64,000 nt of DNA from Homalodisca vitripennis (taxonomy: Eukaryota > Arthropoda > Insecta > Hemiptera > Cicadellidae): assembly GCF_021130785.1 (NCBI RefSeq), contig NW_025776224.1, positions 1 to 64,000 on the forward strand, read 5' to 3'. Positions 44,701-56,848 of the stretch are shown piece by piece (within the stretch, counting starts at the first letter, position 1; the number at the start of each line of letters is the position of its first letter). Made by a program: the position numbers and the translations under genes. Below the pieces are notes generated by a model. That model did not search any database. It was not told the DNA's origin and saw only the letters and a program-made list of their open reading frames with translations.

Positions 44701-47410
44701 TCGTCGATACATTCTGGGAAATTAAAAAGATAAACTTTTAATAAATTCTCAAAATTTATCAGATATACTACAGAGTGCTAATTTTATATTAATATTACCA
44801 ATTAAAAAGTTTATATTCTATAAATATGTACAATTTTCATGTTCACAAAATAATACTTCCTTAAGAGTAATACCGAAGAGTCTCATTAAATAATTCTTCG
44901 CGTCCAACTGTAGTGCGTGACAATGTAACGGTGTAAATTGTTTGTTTTGAACTCCTCCGTTGTCAACTTTTTTTTGGATATGTTCAAATGATCATACCTT
45001 TAAAGTCCAGGAGTCCAGTCCTTGACAACGTCAGACTCCAACGCTGTACTGTAAGGTAGGTGAACTGTAGATAAACACAATGTTCATTTTATTATTGTTA
45101 AATTTTGTATTATATGTGACATCATTTCATTAATTTCATTATATATCTCGTAAGGTGGTGACGATAGTGAGTTTTGCTATGTACTAATTCGTAACTATTA
45201 CCATTTAATATTAGGTATAACACGGTACACCTGAATAATTGGTTTAGTTACATCTATACAATACATGTGTGTTTGTGCATATATGGCACGTCGCTGATTG
45301 AGTTATTTAAACATTATTCAATTATCAAAATAAATGTCTAAGTGACATTCTAAAATAATATTTTTGTTAATAGACAAGCCTTTAGATATCGAGGTGAATA
45401 CATACAGGCTATATTCTCTGGTTATCATAGGCTACATCTAATCGGAATACTTGAGTTTAATAAATAAAAGTAGTATATTCTTTTACATCTGACAATAGCT
45501 TTAGTCCAGGGTCGGGCCTCTAAGAGTTAAATAACAATAATCTCTATTTAATTTTAATATTAAAGACTTATTTTTAAGTTTATGATATAAGTAATAATAA
45601 TTATACTTATGCCTTTGTCGTATAGATAATATTTATTATAAAAATATCTTAATGAATTTATGGCTAATATGGTAAAGCTGCCATGCCTATATTTTTATAT
45701 AAATTAGGATCATATTGTAAAGAACCTTTCCACTTTCTTTCTGCTCCTAAAACTATGCAAATTAATAAAATAATTAAGGAATTTCCTGGGGTGAATGTAA
45801 TCAGGACATTTGTAAATAGTTCTCAGATTTTGTTAGACAAGAAAAAAACTGCAAATCAAAGTTACATAATAATTAATAAATGCTGAAGCAAAATAGGAAG
45901 TTTAAAAATACATGATCCTTTTAGAAATGTAGAATAAATTTATCACTTTTTAAAGAGGACTACTTAGTTCATTTTAATGGATTTGCCAAATTAACCTCCA
46001 TAAATAAGTCTAACAAACATATCGTAAATGTTTGGCATTTTCTTAATGATATTAATACAATAGGATATGGTAGGCCTATAGCCTAAACTGTGGCTTATGT
46101 CTTTTGAGTACTTATTCAGATAATATGTTTAGATATATTAAGTAATTAACTTTGTTAATGAACTGTTAATATTATATTTATTACTCTTCACGTCTTTTCC
46201 CGAGTTGGATTATCAGCTGTGCTTATAGGACTTTGAAGTCGATTGAAGTTATTTTAAATTAATAAAATATGTCTCGTGAATAATATATTAATAATATCTA
46301 TTATTAGAACACTCAATATTTTCAGTTTTGAAATTTTTGTAAATTTTAATTATTTACTAAATTGTATTAATGGTAGGATTGCGTATTTGTAATAATACGT
46401 AACGAACCATTTGAGGGTTCTACCCCAGTGACTACAATAAGTGTGCTATGTGTCACTTTTATACCAGTAAGCAGATTGGGTGTGATGAGTATAACTCCGG
46501 CAGGTTTTATAGAGCTGGCTGATGTATCGCGCTGTCGCTACGGTATTTAGTAGAAATCTATTTACTTACATGCAGTTTCGAGTCTGTAAAATGAATGCTA
46601 AAATTGATTATAAAATCTAGATTAATTAACAGAAGCTGATGATTTAAATTGGAAAATCAATCAAGTATATAAGCCGATTAAAATGAGAGTACTAAAACGT
46701 ATTGAAGCATTCAAACTGTGATTGTCTCGGATTGATTGTCCCTTGTTTATTGTTTTCTCCTCGGCAATCGAGAGATCAGCCGTTCCATCTTGTGATCACT
46801 ATCATCTGTAATTCACAGTAACTACAGTATTATACGCATTTTTCCTCCTAAAGGCCAATTATTTGTTTATTTTTAGTTGTTTACAATCTATATCTAGACT
46901 AGTCAATACATCAGGATAAAATCACTACATAAAAATATATGAGTATTTTTTGCAAAGTATTTTTAATTTTAAGTTGTTTTGATTTAATAGTACGATTATG
47001 CGTAAGCTACATATTTGTTTAAAAGGTATAGACTTGGTATAAACAAATTACTTGTTTTAATTATGTAAAAACTATATTTTATAATCTATATAAATTTTAT
47101 TCATTCCTTCATTCTTTCTCTCCTCAATTTTTACCTGGATAAAGAGACCATTTGTTTTAAGATTAATCGTTAGTTATTATCGGGCATACTTGTTATATAA
47201 AACATTTCTGAAATTTATTCGCAATTATATTTTTACATTACAATAGGTTTAAATGTATTGTTATTGAAGGTTTGTTATAACCTTCTACTAAAGAGCGGTT
47301 ATATTAACTAGCGTGCATATGAAAAATTATGCATTGACACTATTATACCCACTCTACCACCGTGACCAGATTTAGGAAGCAGTTCTATAAGAAATTACTT
47401 CTCATTTCAT
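41730..47410. other. Mostly AT-rich non-coding DNA
   Basis: Apart from the possible SINE fragment near 43.6 kb, no gene or repeat was recognised. A GC-richer patch at 45010-45055 ends in a good donor word (TAAG/GTAGGT), but nothing upstream or downstream supports an exon. ORFs at 44362-44637 and 45683-45886 are AT-biased and unsupported. Confidence 0.4.
43600..43680 (-). mobile_element. Possible SINE fragment with T-arm-like hairpin
   Basis: On the minus strand GCAGG ATCGCA CCTGC forms a perfect 5-bp stem and reads as a B-box variant (GGATCGCACC). It is followed by TTCCATGATTAAGAAAAC, in the position of a SINE body. The rest of a tRNA-like head is not convincing. Confidence 0.28.
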
Positions 47411-47415
47411 GCTAG

Positions 47416-47584
47416 GAGTATATATTTATAAGAGAAGATACGGTCGTGTTTGGTAAGGACAGTGGCCTCAGTGTTCCCGTATTGTGGTCACAGACGGCAA
47501 TAGCAGCAAACCAAGACTCTGCGCTAGGTGAATACATGACGGGTCCTGGATTGGGAGTCCGAGTTTGAGAGTTATTTGAAACTG
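47416..47584. other. Exon-like island open on both strands
   Basis: On the plus strand an excellent acceptor (TTCTCATTTCATGCTAG) and donor (ACTG/GTAAGG) bound 169 bp. The phase-0 frame contains DTVVFGKDSGLSVPVLWSQT and reads well but has one in-frame TGA about 12 codons before the donor. On the minus strand, from acceptor CATTACCTTACCAG, a 56-codon Pro/Ser/Thr-rich frame ends at TAG 47414-47412. The composition is far from that of the surroundings. It could be a live terminal exon (minus), a damaged exon (plus) or transposon coding debris. No family is recognised. Confidence 0.35.
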
Positions 47585-48088
47585 GTAAGGTAATGGAAAC
47601 AAATTCCATGTCATTTAACGATAGCTTTATTCCGTAGAGAACATATGATCGTACCCGGATAACGGAACTGGTGGAATAGACAGTGTTTGGGTTTATACTA
47701 GCTTATGATGTCAAATTGGAATAACATTGATCAAAATTAAGATACTGAAAACCAAATCACATATTTTTCTCTCGTTTCTCAGAGCAAAATACATGTTTAT
47801 AACCAGTCTAGGCACATTATTATGTTTGTGTTAGTGTAATACTTTACTACTGACGTCATATATTGTGTTATTCCATTATGTTTCAACATTTTAAATATGT
47901 ATGGCCATGGTCAATGCGATTCATAAAACTTTTCACGCTTCTTTATTGTCAAGTTTGGGGATAAAGAGAGAAAGGGCGCCAATAATTTTATTTTGGCCCT
48001 CACTTAACATTTTGTAAAGAATATATTTCATTATGTATTTCGAAGCAAATCTGCAGGTAAATTTAACGTGGATTATCATAAAAAACTG

Positions 48089-48090
<2 letters not shown>

Positions 48091-48138
<48 letters not shown>

Positions 48139-48153
48139 GTATATATATATATA
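48091..48153. repeat. (TA)n microsatellite with TG interruptions
   Basis: An alternating TA tract of about 63 bp with two GTATATG-type interruptions near 48132-48139. Confidence 0.9.
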
Positions 48154-48159
48154 GATTAA

Positions 48160-50990
48160 TAGTAACTAAAATTAAATTAGTTTGTGAATAGCAGGAGTGT
48201 CATCAATATCCTCCTCAACGCTTACAGATTTAATGCTAGTATTTAGTCATTTCAGTGCTGAGTTAAGAGGCTTTTAACCACTGCGAGGCTATAAAGTGAG
48301 GAATATTAAAAGACTTATCTTTACTGTTCTCATGCTATTCTCATAATTTTCTCCACATCAAGAGGTAATATATTTTTTTATGTAAACCTATAACTGATTA
48401 TATTTTTTCGCTAAATCTTATTTTCACTAAATGGATATTTAATAGCAGTTTCTAGTAGTAGCTTACGTTAGGATTAACTGTGAAATTACTGACTTGTCCG
48501 TGCTGAACTAAAGATGATTGCACATTATCATTAAGAGCAATAATTCTGTGCTTATCTTCACAAGTCATTACTTGAACATGTTACCCTAAATCAGACAGTG
48601 ACTTACAACCAACAATTCTTTCAAATTGAGCATGAAATTTTATACCTTGGTAGACCGTTAGCTTATATTGAAATGGAGTAATAAGTCATAAATTTAAAGT
48701 TACACGCTTAAGAATATGCTGTTTCAGATAAGATCAGAGTAGATGTGCTATTACTTCAATCTTATAACTATTTTTTTTCTAGATAGGGGGATGATGTAAC
48801 GATCCGTGCCTTATATGCATTGTAGCTCAAGTAATAGTGATCGTTATAGTAAACTTAATTATTATACAGAAGTTCGCCTACAATAACTTTACAAATATTT
48901 TATCCTTTTTGCATCAAGCTCTCTTGTCAAATATTGACACAATAATTGTTCTATCCAAAGTAATGGTTAAAGTAAATGATTGGAAGACTGCTGACGGTGC
49001 AGTCAGCAACTGTGTGTGCTGGAAGGCAGTCTTGGCTCAGAAACAGGTGATTCTCTGTAGCTCTTCTATAATATTTATCAAAATTGTATGAATTATGCAC
49101 ATGTACCTCCGCTTTCAATTATAAATATATGATTGAATGATTATAAAATTCCTGAGGTATTTTATGTATTGTATTGTGAATTTTCTAATTATTACTGTAT
49201 TATTGAACAAGAACTGTAAGTTAGATATTAAGTAGAAGAATCTAAAGTATCAAGTGAAGTATAATACCTACAATTTCACTTAATTGCTGATCTCAAAAAT
49301 TCAAATATTTTGTCAAACTTTACTTCATCTAATATTAACTTTAATTTGTATTTTAGTTGAAAAATGTATTGAATTACTTATTTTAATATTAACCATTCAA
49401 TAATCTCCCAGATTCCCTTAGTTTTAAAGTAGTTCTTACACCTTTATGAAGAGTAGTTCGTTTTAGATCTGTAACCTTCAATTTTATTATTTTTCAAATT
49501 TATTAAGATAACTGAAATTCCTCATAAGCATCCACAGTAAATTATTTTAGTTTTAGAGTTATTCCAGTGGCTTGGGTACGCTGTAAAGTTCTGTATTAGA
49601 CAAGTTATGATGTAATTTCCGCTTTAAATAATCCACTTGATAGGCATCGATTTTTTAATGGAATTGCCTGAATTTTGTTAAAATTTGATTCTAATATTTA
49701 ATGTATAAATATATTGAATTATATTAACAAAATAACTTATTATGTATAAGTATATACTATCATAATTTAACGTGAAAGGCTAAAAATGATGAATTATTAG
49801 ACAATAACTCGCAGTTCAAACGTCAGATCATCTTATCATATTATATATCAGTATATATTATCATAATTTAATTTACCAAAAGATATATTGAACCTTATAA
49901 TTCGCCTAAGTAACTTACCAACCATTCATTGCAGCTTTTTTACTTTTTTTGTTCCGTGTACAGTCTTTATATTATACAGAAATTCATAAGTCACTTTTTT
50001 ATTGAACAGGACATTTTTAAATAAGTAAAATATGTGGTATAATTAATTTTTATGTATTCTCGTTGTATCCGTTCTTAAAAAACAGTTCTTATGTATAGTG
50101 TTTTATTGCTTTTAACAAAAAAATTGCAAACCTACTAAGGTAAAACATTGTAACATAGAAAGTAGCTTATTTCAAAATTAATGAGCTCTTTTCACAGAGA
50201 CACTGCTTCTTCACGTTAATTTATTCTGTTGGCTCCCTGTTCTTTAAGGCTTTTCATTAAAATCTACTCCGTCTCTATTTAAAAGCTTATAGAGGACCCA
50301 TTCTTTGAATCTTTTTAACTGTTATTACCCTATTCTAAGTAACTTGGAAGCCTTTGTATCATTGGCTGAATGTGATGATGGAAAAATGTCGTTTCTATTT
50401 CTTTGTTCACGCAATATCTCAAAACCGAACAGACCTATAGATTTGAAATTTTGCAACTTTGAGTTGGATGATGGTGCGCGTATATAGTAAAATTTTGCTC
50501 ATAATAAATTGAGTTCAATAATATAAATTTTAACGTGTTGCATATCAACACGTCTATTGCATACATTAAAATAATGGAGTGGAAATTCATGATTACAAAG
50601 ATTTAATGTCATCGTACTCTAGTGTTGTGGTTCCTACCTTAGCTCGCCAAAAACTTGGTAGCCATACTTTCTTGCACCTTTCACGTGGACCCAAATTCAA
50701 ATTTATTAATTAATAAGAAACCATTAGTAATTATGTGTACTTTTGATTGTAAACATCTCGCTCAAACAATTCAATTGTTTTACATTGCAATATATTTTAA
50801 ACATGCAACATTAAAAAGTGTTAATAAGTTGAGAAATCTAATTCAGTTTGTCAGTATCATATTCACACTTTTAATAAAATACATTAAACATAAATATATA
50901 TGGCAATTTTATAAGTATTTAACAGTTGTTATTCCACAACAAAAACAGTAAAGGACGCAGTTATAAAAAAAAAAATTATGGTTGCCTGTA
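48160..50990. other. AT-rich stretch with one transposon-like scrap
   Basis: No supported gene. The segment 50365-50490 (GCAATATCTCAAAACCGAAC, then GACCTATAGATTTGAAATTT) resembles a conserved block of dispersed insect transposons, family undetermined. A short open segment at 48961-49059 ending AAACAG/GTGATT has no convincing acceptor. Confidence 0.3.
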
Positions 50991-51013
50991 AAGTCGGTTT
51001 TTACGGGCGAAGA

Positions 51014-51795
51014 TTTTACGTGACAACGTCTTTTTCTCGGTAGAATATTTATTGATATATAAATATTATTAAATTGCACAATAGGAACAAGGAATTGAAT
51101 GAAAATAAGAATTGCACAAATTTTAACTATAGAAATATATTTTGTTTACTAAAACATTGTACATAATTTGAAATTAATTAAAATTTGTTATTGTAAATGG
51201 TAAAGTTGAATAAAACATTTACTAAAATTGGAATTTGAAATTCTTGCTAAACACAGTTAAATTCTAACTCCGCGCGTGGTGATTGGTCGGTTTATTTCGT
51301 TTGTTTGGTCGCACTGTTATGACAGGTTAGAGGTTATAATTTGTTATTTTAAATGTTTGACTAGCAATACGCGCTGTTTCTTCTCAATCGACTGAATTAA
51401 GATTGATTCCAGAGTGATTTAAACTAATAATTTACTTAACACTATCAACATTTGTCAATAGTATGACATAACCTATAAACTCAGTTTCTCAACTTTTGTG
51501 TCAATCTAACAATTAATCAATCAATCATAGTTTACGATAATGAAATATCAGTGTACAATTATTTCCTTTATTGTTGTAGTTGTTGTAAATGACGAATCTA
51601 AGCACTCCACATTTTCACGAATAAACATAGTTATCTGCTTTATCCCGTGCGGCGGACCCACAGTTATCTGCTTTATCCCGTGCGGATCCCGTGCGGCGGA
51701 GCCACTGGACGGGCATCGTAACGTTACCGGGCGTTACAATTTTTCATGAGTTACTCCGAGCCGCAACCTAATTTAAGACGTTGTCACGTCAAAAA
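51014..51795. mobile_element. DNA-transposon-like element with inverted 13-bp arms
   Basis: ACGTGACAACGTC (51018-51030) and its exact reverse complement (51777-51789) face each other about 750 bp apart, each flanked by T/A-rich bases that also match partly. The right part is GC-rich (51625-51775) and contains the 24-bp word beginning AGTTATCTGCTTTATCCCGT twice, 33 bp apart. The outer ends and target duplication could not be fixed, and the superfamily is unknown. A 69-codon plus ORF (51540-51749) lies in it without recognisable motifs. Confidence 0.45.
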
Positions 51796-52165
51796 CAAAT
51801 TCACTTTTTTGAAATTGGATATTTTGATATTAACAATTTAATACAAACTCTCAGCCAATCAAGAACGAGGTAGGCCTACCATTATTAGCTCTCCTTCCGG
51901 TGCAGTACCAAACTCTAGCGCCCACCACTGAAGAATGAGATTTGTAGTACGGCCTCGGTCACCGCATTTGAGTTAACCGCGCCTGTTTCTGCGTAAGTAC
52001 CCCCAGCACACATAACTGTTTAAGACTTGGTGAGTGGAGTTTTATTATTTGAGAACTCCTTGGAATCTGCCTCTCGTATCTCGTATAAAAAAGTTTAGTT
52101 TTATTGTAGTTACTCTATGCAATGTCCAGCTAGTTTTATATAGAAAAGACTGTTTCAAGAGTAAG

Positions 52166-52235
52166 AGGGTGCCACTACACATATAGTGAGAAGGTGTCAC
52201 CACACATAGAGTTAGAGCATGTCACTACACATGGA
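52166..52235. repeat. Three short tandem units of about 26 bp
   Basis: GGTGCCACTACACATA, GGTGTCACCACACATA and ATGTCACTACACATGG follow at about 25-28-bp spacing. The units are short and diverged. Confidence 0.45.
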
Positions 52236-52239
52236 CAAA

Positions 52240-55200
52240 ATGTCCATCAATCAGCTTAAGCCTAATATCTAACCTCACATAATTTATATTACGTTTATAA
52301 TTAATTGCAGTTCCAAATTTTAATTTTAAGGGTTGTAGACTGACCGAACGCTTCAAACAAAACCACTTCAAACCGCTCACCAGCCTCGCACTGGGGACCA
52401 GCAGAGCTGAGTAGGAACAGTATTACATGGGTTTTGTAAAAAGAATTAATATTTTCCATGTAAATTTAACCTACATTATACAGTTTACATACTTGATTGA
52501 ACACTATTGAACGTCAGCAGCATATTATAAATCTGTCTCACTGTAATACAAGTTTTGGAAACGTAGGTTGATTTAAAAAAGGAGGATTTTCTATAAGATA
52601 CTACATTTAAGGTTCTCAGTTCAACTTTACTGCTCCCTCGGAGAAAAATAAAGCAGGAAACTTCTATCTTGGCATTCATAATTGTTGTGTCATAAAAGTT
52701 TTAAATATTATGAAAGAGGTAGAACTTTTACGTAAACTGTCAAATACACATTTCTGTCTCAAACTTACAAAATCTAAACTGGAACTATCTTTAAATCATA
52801 TTTTCAATTAAACTTTACGGATGTATGTAAAAAAAGCTCTTCCTTTTAGTGCTACATCATCGGTAAAACTCCTAACTTAAATTGATAAAGATTTATTTCT
52901 ATTTTTGAAAACAAATAGCACGTATTTAGCGAGATGGTATGACATTTTATTTATTGAAACAGTCAAACTTGTCTCATAACCATATTTCATTTGAATTTAC
53001 ACGATACATTTAAAGTTAGTCAACTAACATTAACTTTTCGTGAAAATCATAAAGAAAGTTTGTGTCGCCTGCAATGTGGAGATCAAAATGTGACTTACTG
53101 GTTGTTCGTTTTATTTTATTGGATTTGTATATTATGGGAGAGGTTTCTCCATTTAAGGTTTTTGGAACAAACTCCATACTGGAAGTTTGTTTACTAACAA
53201 CAATAACGTGTACAACGAATGATTATAATCTTTATAAAAAGTAATATTGATTTTTCATAATTTTTTGTGTTACTCGCCTCAAATTATAGGAGAGCAATAA
53301 GGTAATGAACATAACCTCGAAAAATTTCGAAGCAAAGTTTTAGCAAAGAATTACTTTCTGTACGATCATGACCGGCTGATAAAACAGGCCAGTCAACATC
53401 TACAGACTTAAATATTAAGAAAACTACCGTTAAATCTTCTGGAATTTTGTTCTACAAATATTCTGAAAAAATATTTTCACACATTAACTAAACGGGATTT
53501 AATCCTAAAACCAGGTCAAAAATTTAGATCAGTCAAAACCCAAAAAGCTGTCGATACCCGGATGAGATGTGCGTAAATTATAATAATATCCTGAACCATA
53601 ATAGTTTTCCAGTGACTATAAGATACTGGAAGTAACAGGCGTGCGGCCAAATATATGTGTGTTTCAACATGGTATGAGCGTGAATATTATGTGTTTGTTA
53701 TTCTAAGCAATAATACATTTTCGAATATTGAACTCTTTTTAGGTGAAATACTTGATTATTAGATCAAAACTGCTTTTTATTTACAGCTACTGTAAACAAA
53801 TTTATAACATGTTGATAAGCAAATATGTAATCTTATAATATATCGGGTTTTAAAGTACAAAATTCCGTTTTTACCATAACTGGGCTGTTGACGATTGTAT
53901 TTACCTATCTGTATGCAAAAAAGCTTCACAGGACTTCCGCTATTAATTGAAATGCACAGTTATTAATGGCAGAATTAGGCCCCAAATGAAATATAACTCT
54001 TACAGTAGTAATAATAATATTAAAAACATATACAAATTGATTATTAAGTTCTAGTATTCCCTAATTTGTATTCATCTGTGTTACAAAATGTTCAATCATT
54101 TTAGGACAGAGAAACACGCCAGATTATTAATTGCCCTAATTCGATTCATTTGCTCCAATAGCAACTGTTGCGGTTCTCTTAAAAAAAAAAAACTCGTAAC
54201 TAAGCCTTTAAAATGTCAACATATGACGTGTGAGACTAGTTATATTTGCAACTAATACTCCCCTTTGCTGGTAAACAGGAAAATCCTGCATAGACTAATC
54301 TGGCTGTCAACATCAAGCGGATTACAGCATCAGAGAGTTCCTCGACTAACATGTTTTGATCAGTAGAGTTTATTTTTAAGCAGAGGATAAACATTTTAAT
54401 ATCCCAATTTAGACGGATTTATAATTAAATAAGTCCTAATCTTGTTCTTTAATTTCATGGTGGACTAAAAAAATAATATGATTCTAATAATAATTGTTCA
54501 TTACTACTAATATAAATTTACTCGAATTTTATATTAATATCTAGAGTTAAAAGTTACAGAACTCCAAATATTTAATTTATTTACAATATTGGTTTAATGT
54601 AATAAACATAAATTTACTAAATAAGCCGAGTATATGAAATTATTGACAAATATTTTCACAGATTCATAAACACATTTCACAAACATGAATCCAAAAACAA
54701 TGCCAAAACCTGCATTTACGTAATAGATTTAGTATTTTCTTTTATGACTATTATTAGTAATGTATGTTTTATATGAATCTTATTTCTAAGAATATTCAAT
54801 GTGTTATTTCTCATATTTTATGAAATAACATTTCAAATTTGATAAAGATCACATTTGTGTCAATTATTCCCTTATCAAATTTGTTATTGTTATACATCGA
54901 CGTACTAGTGAATTATATTTTCTGTGTTTCTGTTATTTTCAATACAAATCTACATTTTAAAGACTAACTCCATAAAACATGTTATAAAAATAATAAATTT
55001 TTAAATAAATTAAGAAGTTATTACCAACAATTTACTTTATCTTTCCCAGCAACGATGCATCCAAACAATGCATTAACAAGAAATATTACAAGTTATTTTT
55101 ACAAAATAATATGTTGCTGTGGCTGAACTTACAATCAATGTTATAAATAATTAGAAGCCCTGTAGTTCAAAAGTACGACATAAGGTCCAGGCTAAATCAG

Positions 55201-56840
55201 ATATACAACTTCAAGTAAAATCCCGCTATTAAATTAAGGAATGACAAGAGGGGGAGAGTGGGGTTGATAGGACACGTAGCAGGATCGAGCAACAAGGAAG
55301 CAATCATGGTTTTGAAGCAGATCTATAAAAAGAACATTGCAGGATAAAATTATCTACTTTTTCACATTTCTATTTCCCATTGTTAACTTGGTTAACATCT
55401 AAATAAACCTGTACAATTTGTCTGTTAAAAAATGATTTAATTACGTATTATTCATAATTACGTCAATTCATAGTAGGTATGCAAACTCTTTTTGAGTTGT
55501 TTTATTACAATTATGCACTATTTGGCAGCAAAACTATGTTAGAAATGATGATTTGTACATAAATACTTGTATGTGATCTAGAACAGTGTATCATGTGTCT
55601 TTATCTTTTAATATTAAAAATTGTTCTCTTCAAATTAAATACTTAATAGGGTCTGAACTATGTGGTAAAATATATTTAGCTTTTCGTGATTTAGTCTTAT
55701 TAGTATAAGAGTAGAATAAAACAAGTTCATGTGCAAAAAATGTAGTAGTAATACTGTAAAATAGTTTTACTTTAAAAACTTAAAATATGTTTACTAAGAT
55801 ATGGTATAATACATGTTTCTTGTATTATGTCATTGTAAATTTAATTATTATCGTAAGTATTATAGAATATAAAGGTTGAATAAGGTTCGTGAATTTATAT
55901 TTAAATAACAAATAAATATAAACAAATTGGAAGTAAATACATTTTTTGTATTAAATCTTGAAATATTTAATTATAAATATAAATTAATAATCATAATGAC
56001 ATGTATTAAAGTTATATGTGAAAAATATAATAATTTCTTTTGTAAAAGATTATGTAGACATTGGATATATAATAATCAGTATTAAAGTAGTGAAGTAATT
56101 TTGACGATGATTGGTAGGCCTACATATATTAGATAAGAAAGTAGAAATATTTCAAACATAAAGTAGCTCGATTAACACTCAGGTCGGAAGAATAACACAA
56201 GACTGTTTGAAACATCAACAAGAGCAATGTTGTTTCAAAGGAGAGTTCAATGGGTGGGAGCTGAAATGTCAAACAAAGATGTTACAGCATATATAATAAT
56301 GTATAGCCTTAATTGTAAACAGTATGTTTTAGGATTTTGGACAAACCATAATTTATAAATTATCATAAAAATGTTCATTTATTTTTAAATTAATAAAAAA
56401 CTAATTTTTAGCACTGTTAGTAACTAAAATAAAAAAATTGCCATAGAAATTTTGTTAGCCTATTGACTGATATTCTTCAATAATTCTCAATCATATTCCA
56501 TGTTTGGATTTGTATTATCATAAACCTCATTAATGTTAATGAAGAATATAAGAGTAGTTTCAAGATATCTCGTCACATTATACATTCACATTTTTGTTCA
56601 TTGAGTTTTGTTTCATAGCATTTTTTCACGGTTTTTACAATACAGTGAAGTAGGGAGGGTTCTACAACGGAACAGTGTCATGATATCAAATCAGCGACTT
56701 TAAACAATGAATTTTCACACTATTATTTTTGGATTAATTGTGTTTAGAAACTAAACATCTTTATATGACGCATGTAAAAATCTCATATTATTCTAGATCA
56801 TATAAAAATGTATAGATAACATTTATTTATTACGTTATTG
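52240..56840. other. AT-rich non-coding stretch, nothing specific
   Basis: No gene, RNA or clear repeat was recognised. ORFs at 52485-52679, 52991-53197 and 53062-53244 overlap in different frames or strands and lack support. Confidence 0.45.
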
Positions 56841-56848
56841 TTTTCTTT

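Noticed and set aside
48961..49059. Short open block ending AAACAG/GTGATT
   Set aside because: The acceptor is unconvincing and no neighbouring exon joins in phase.
51889..51985. GC-rich first exon ending CTGC/GTAAGT
   Set aside because: The donor is good but there is no promoter signal or downstream exon, and the sequence adjoins a transposon-like element.
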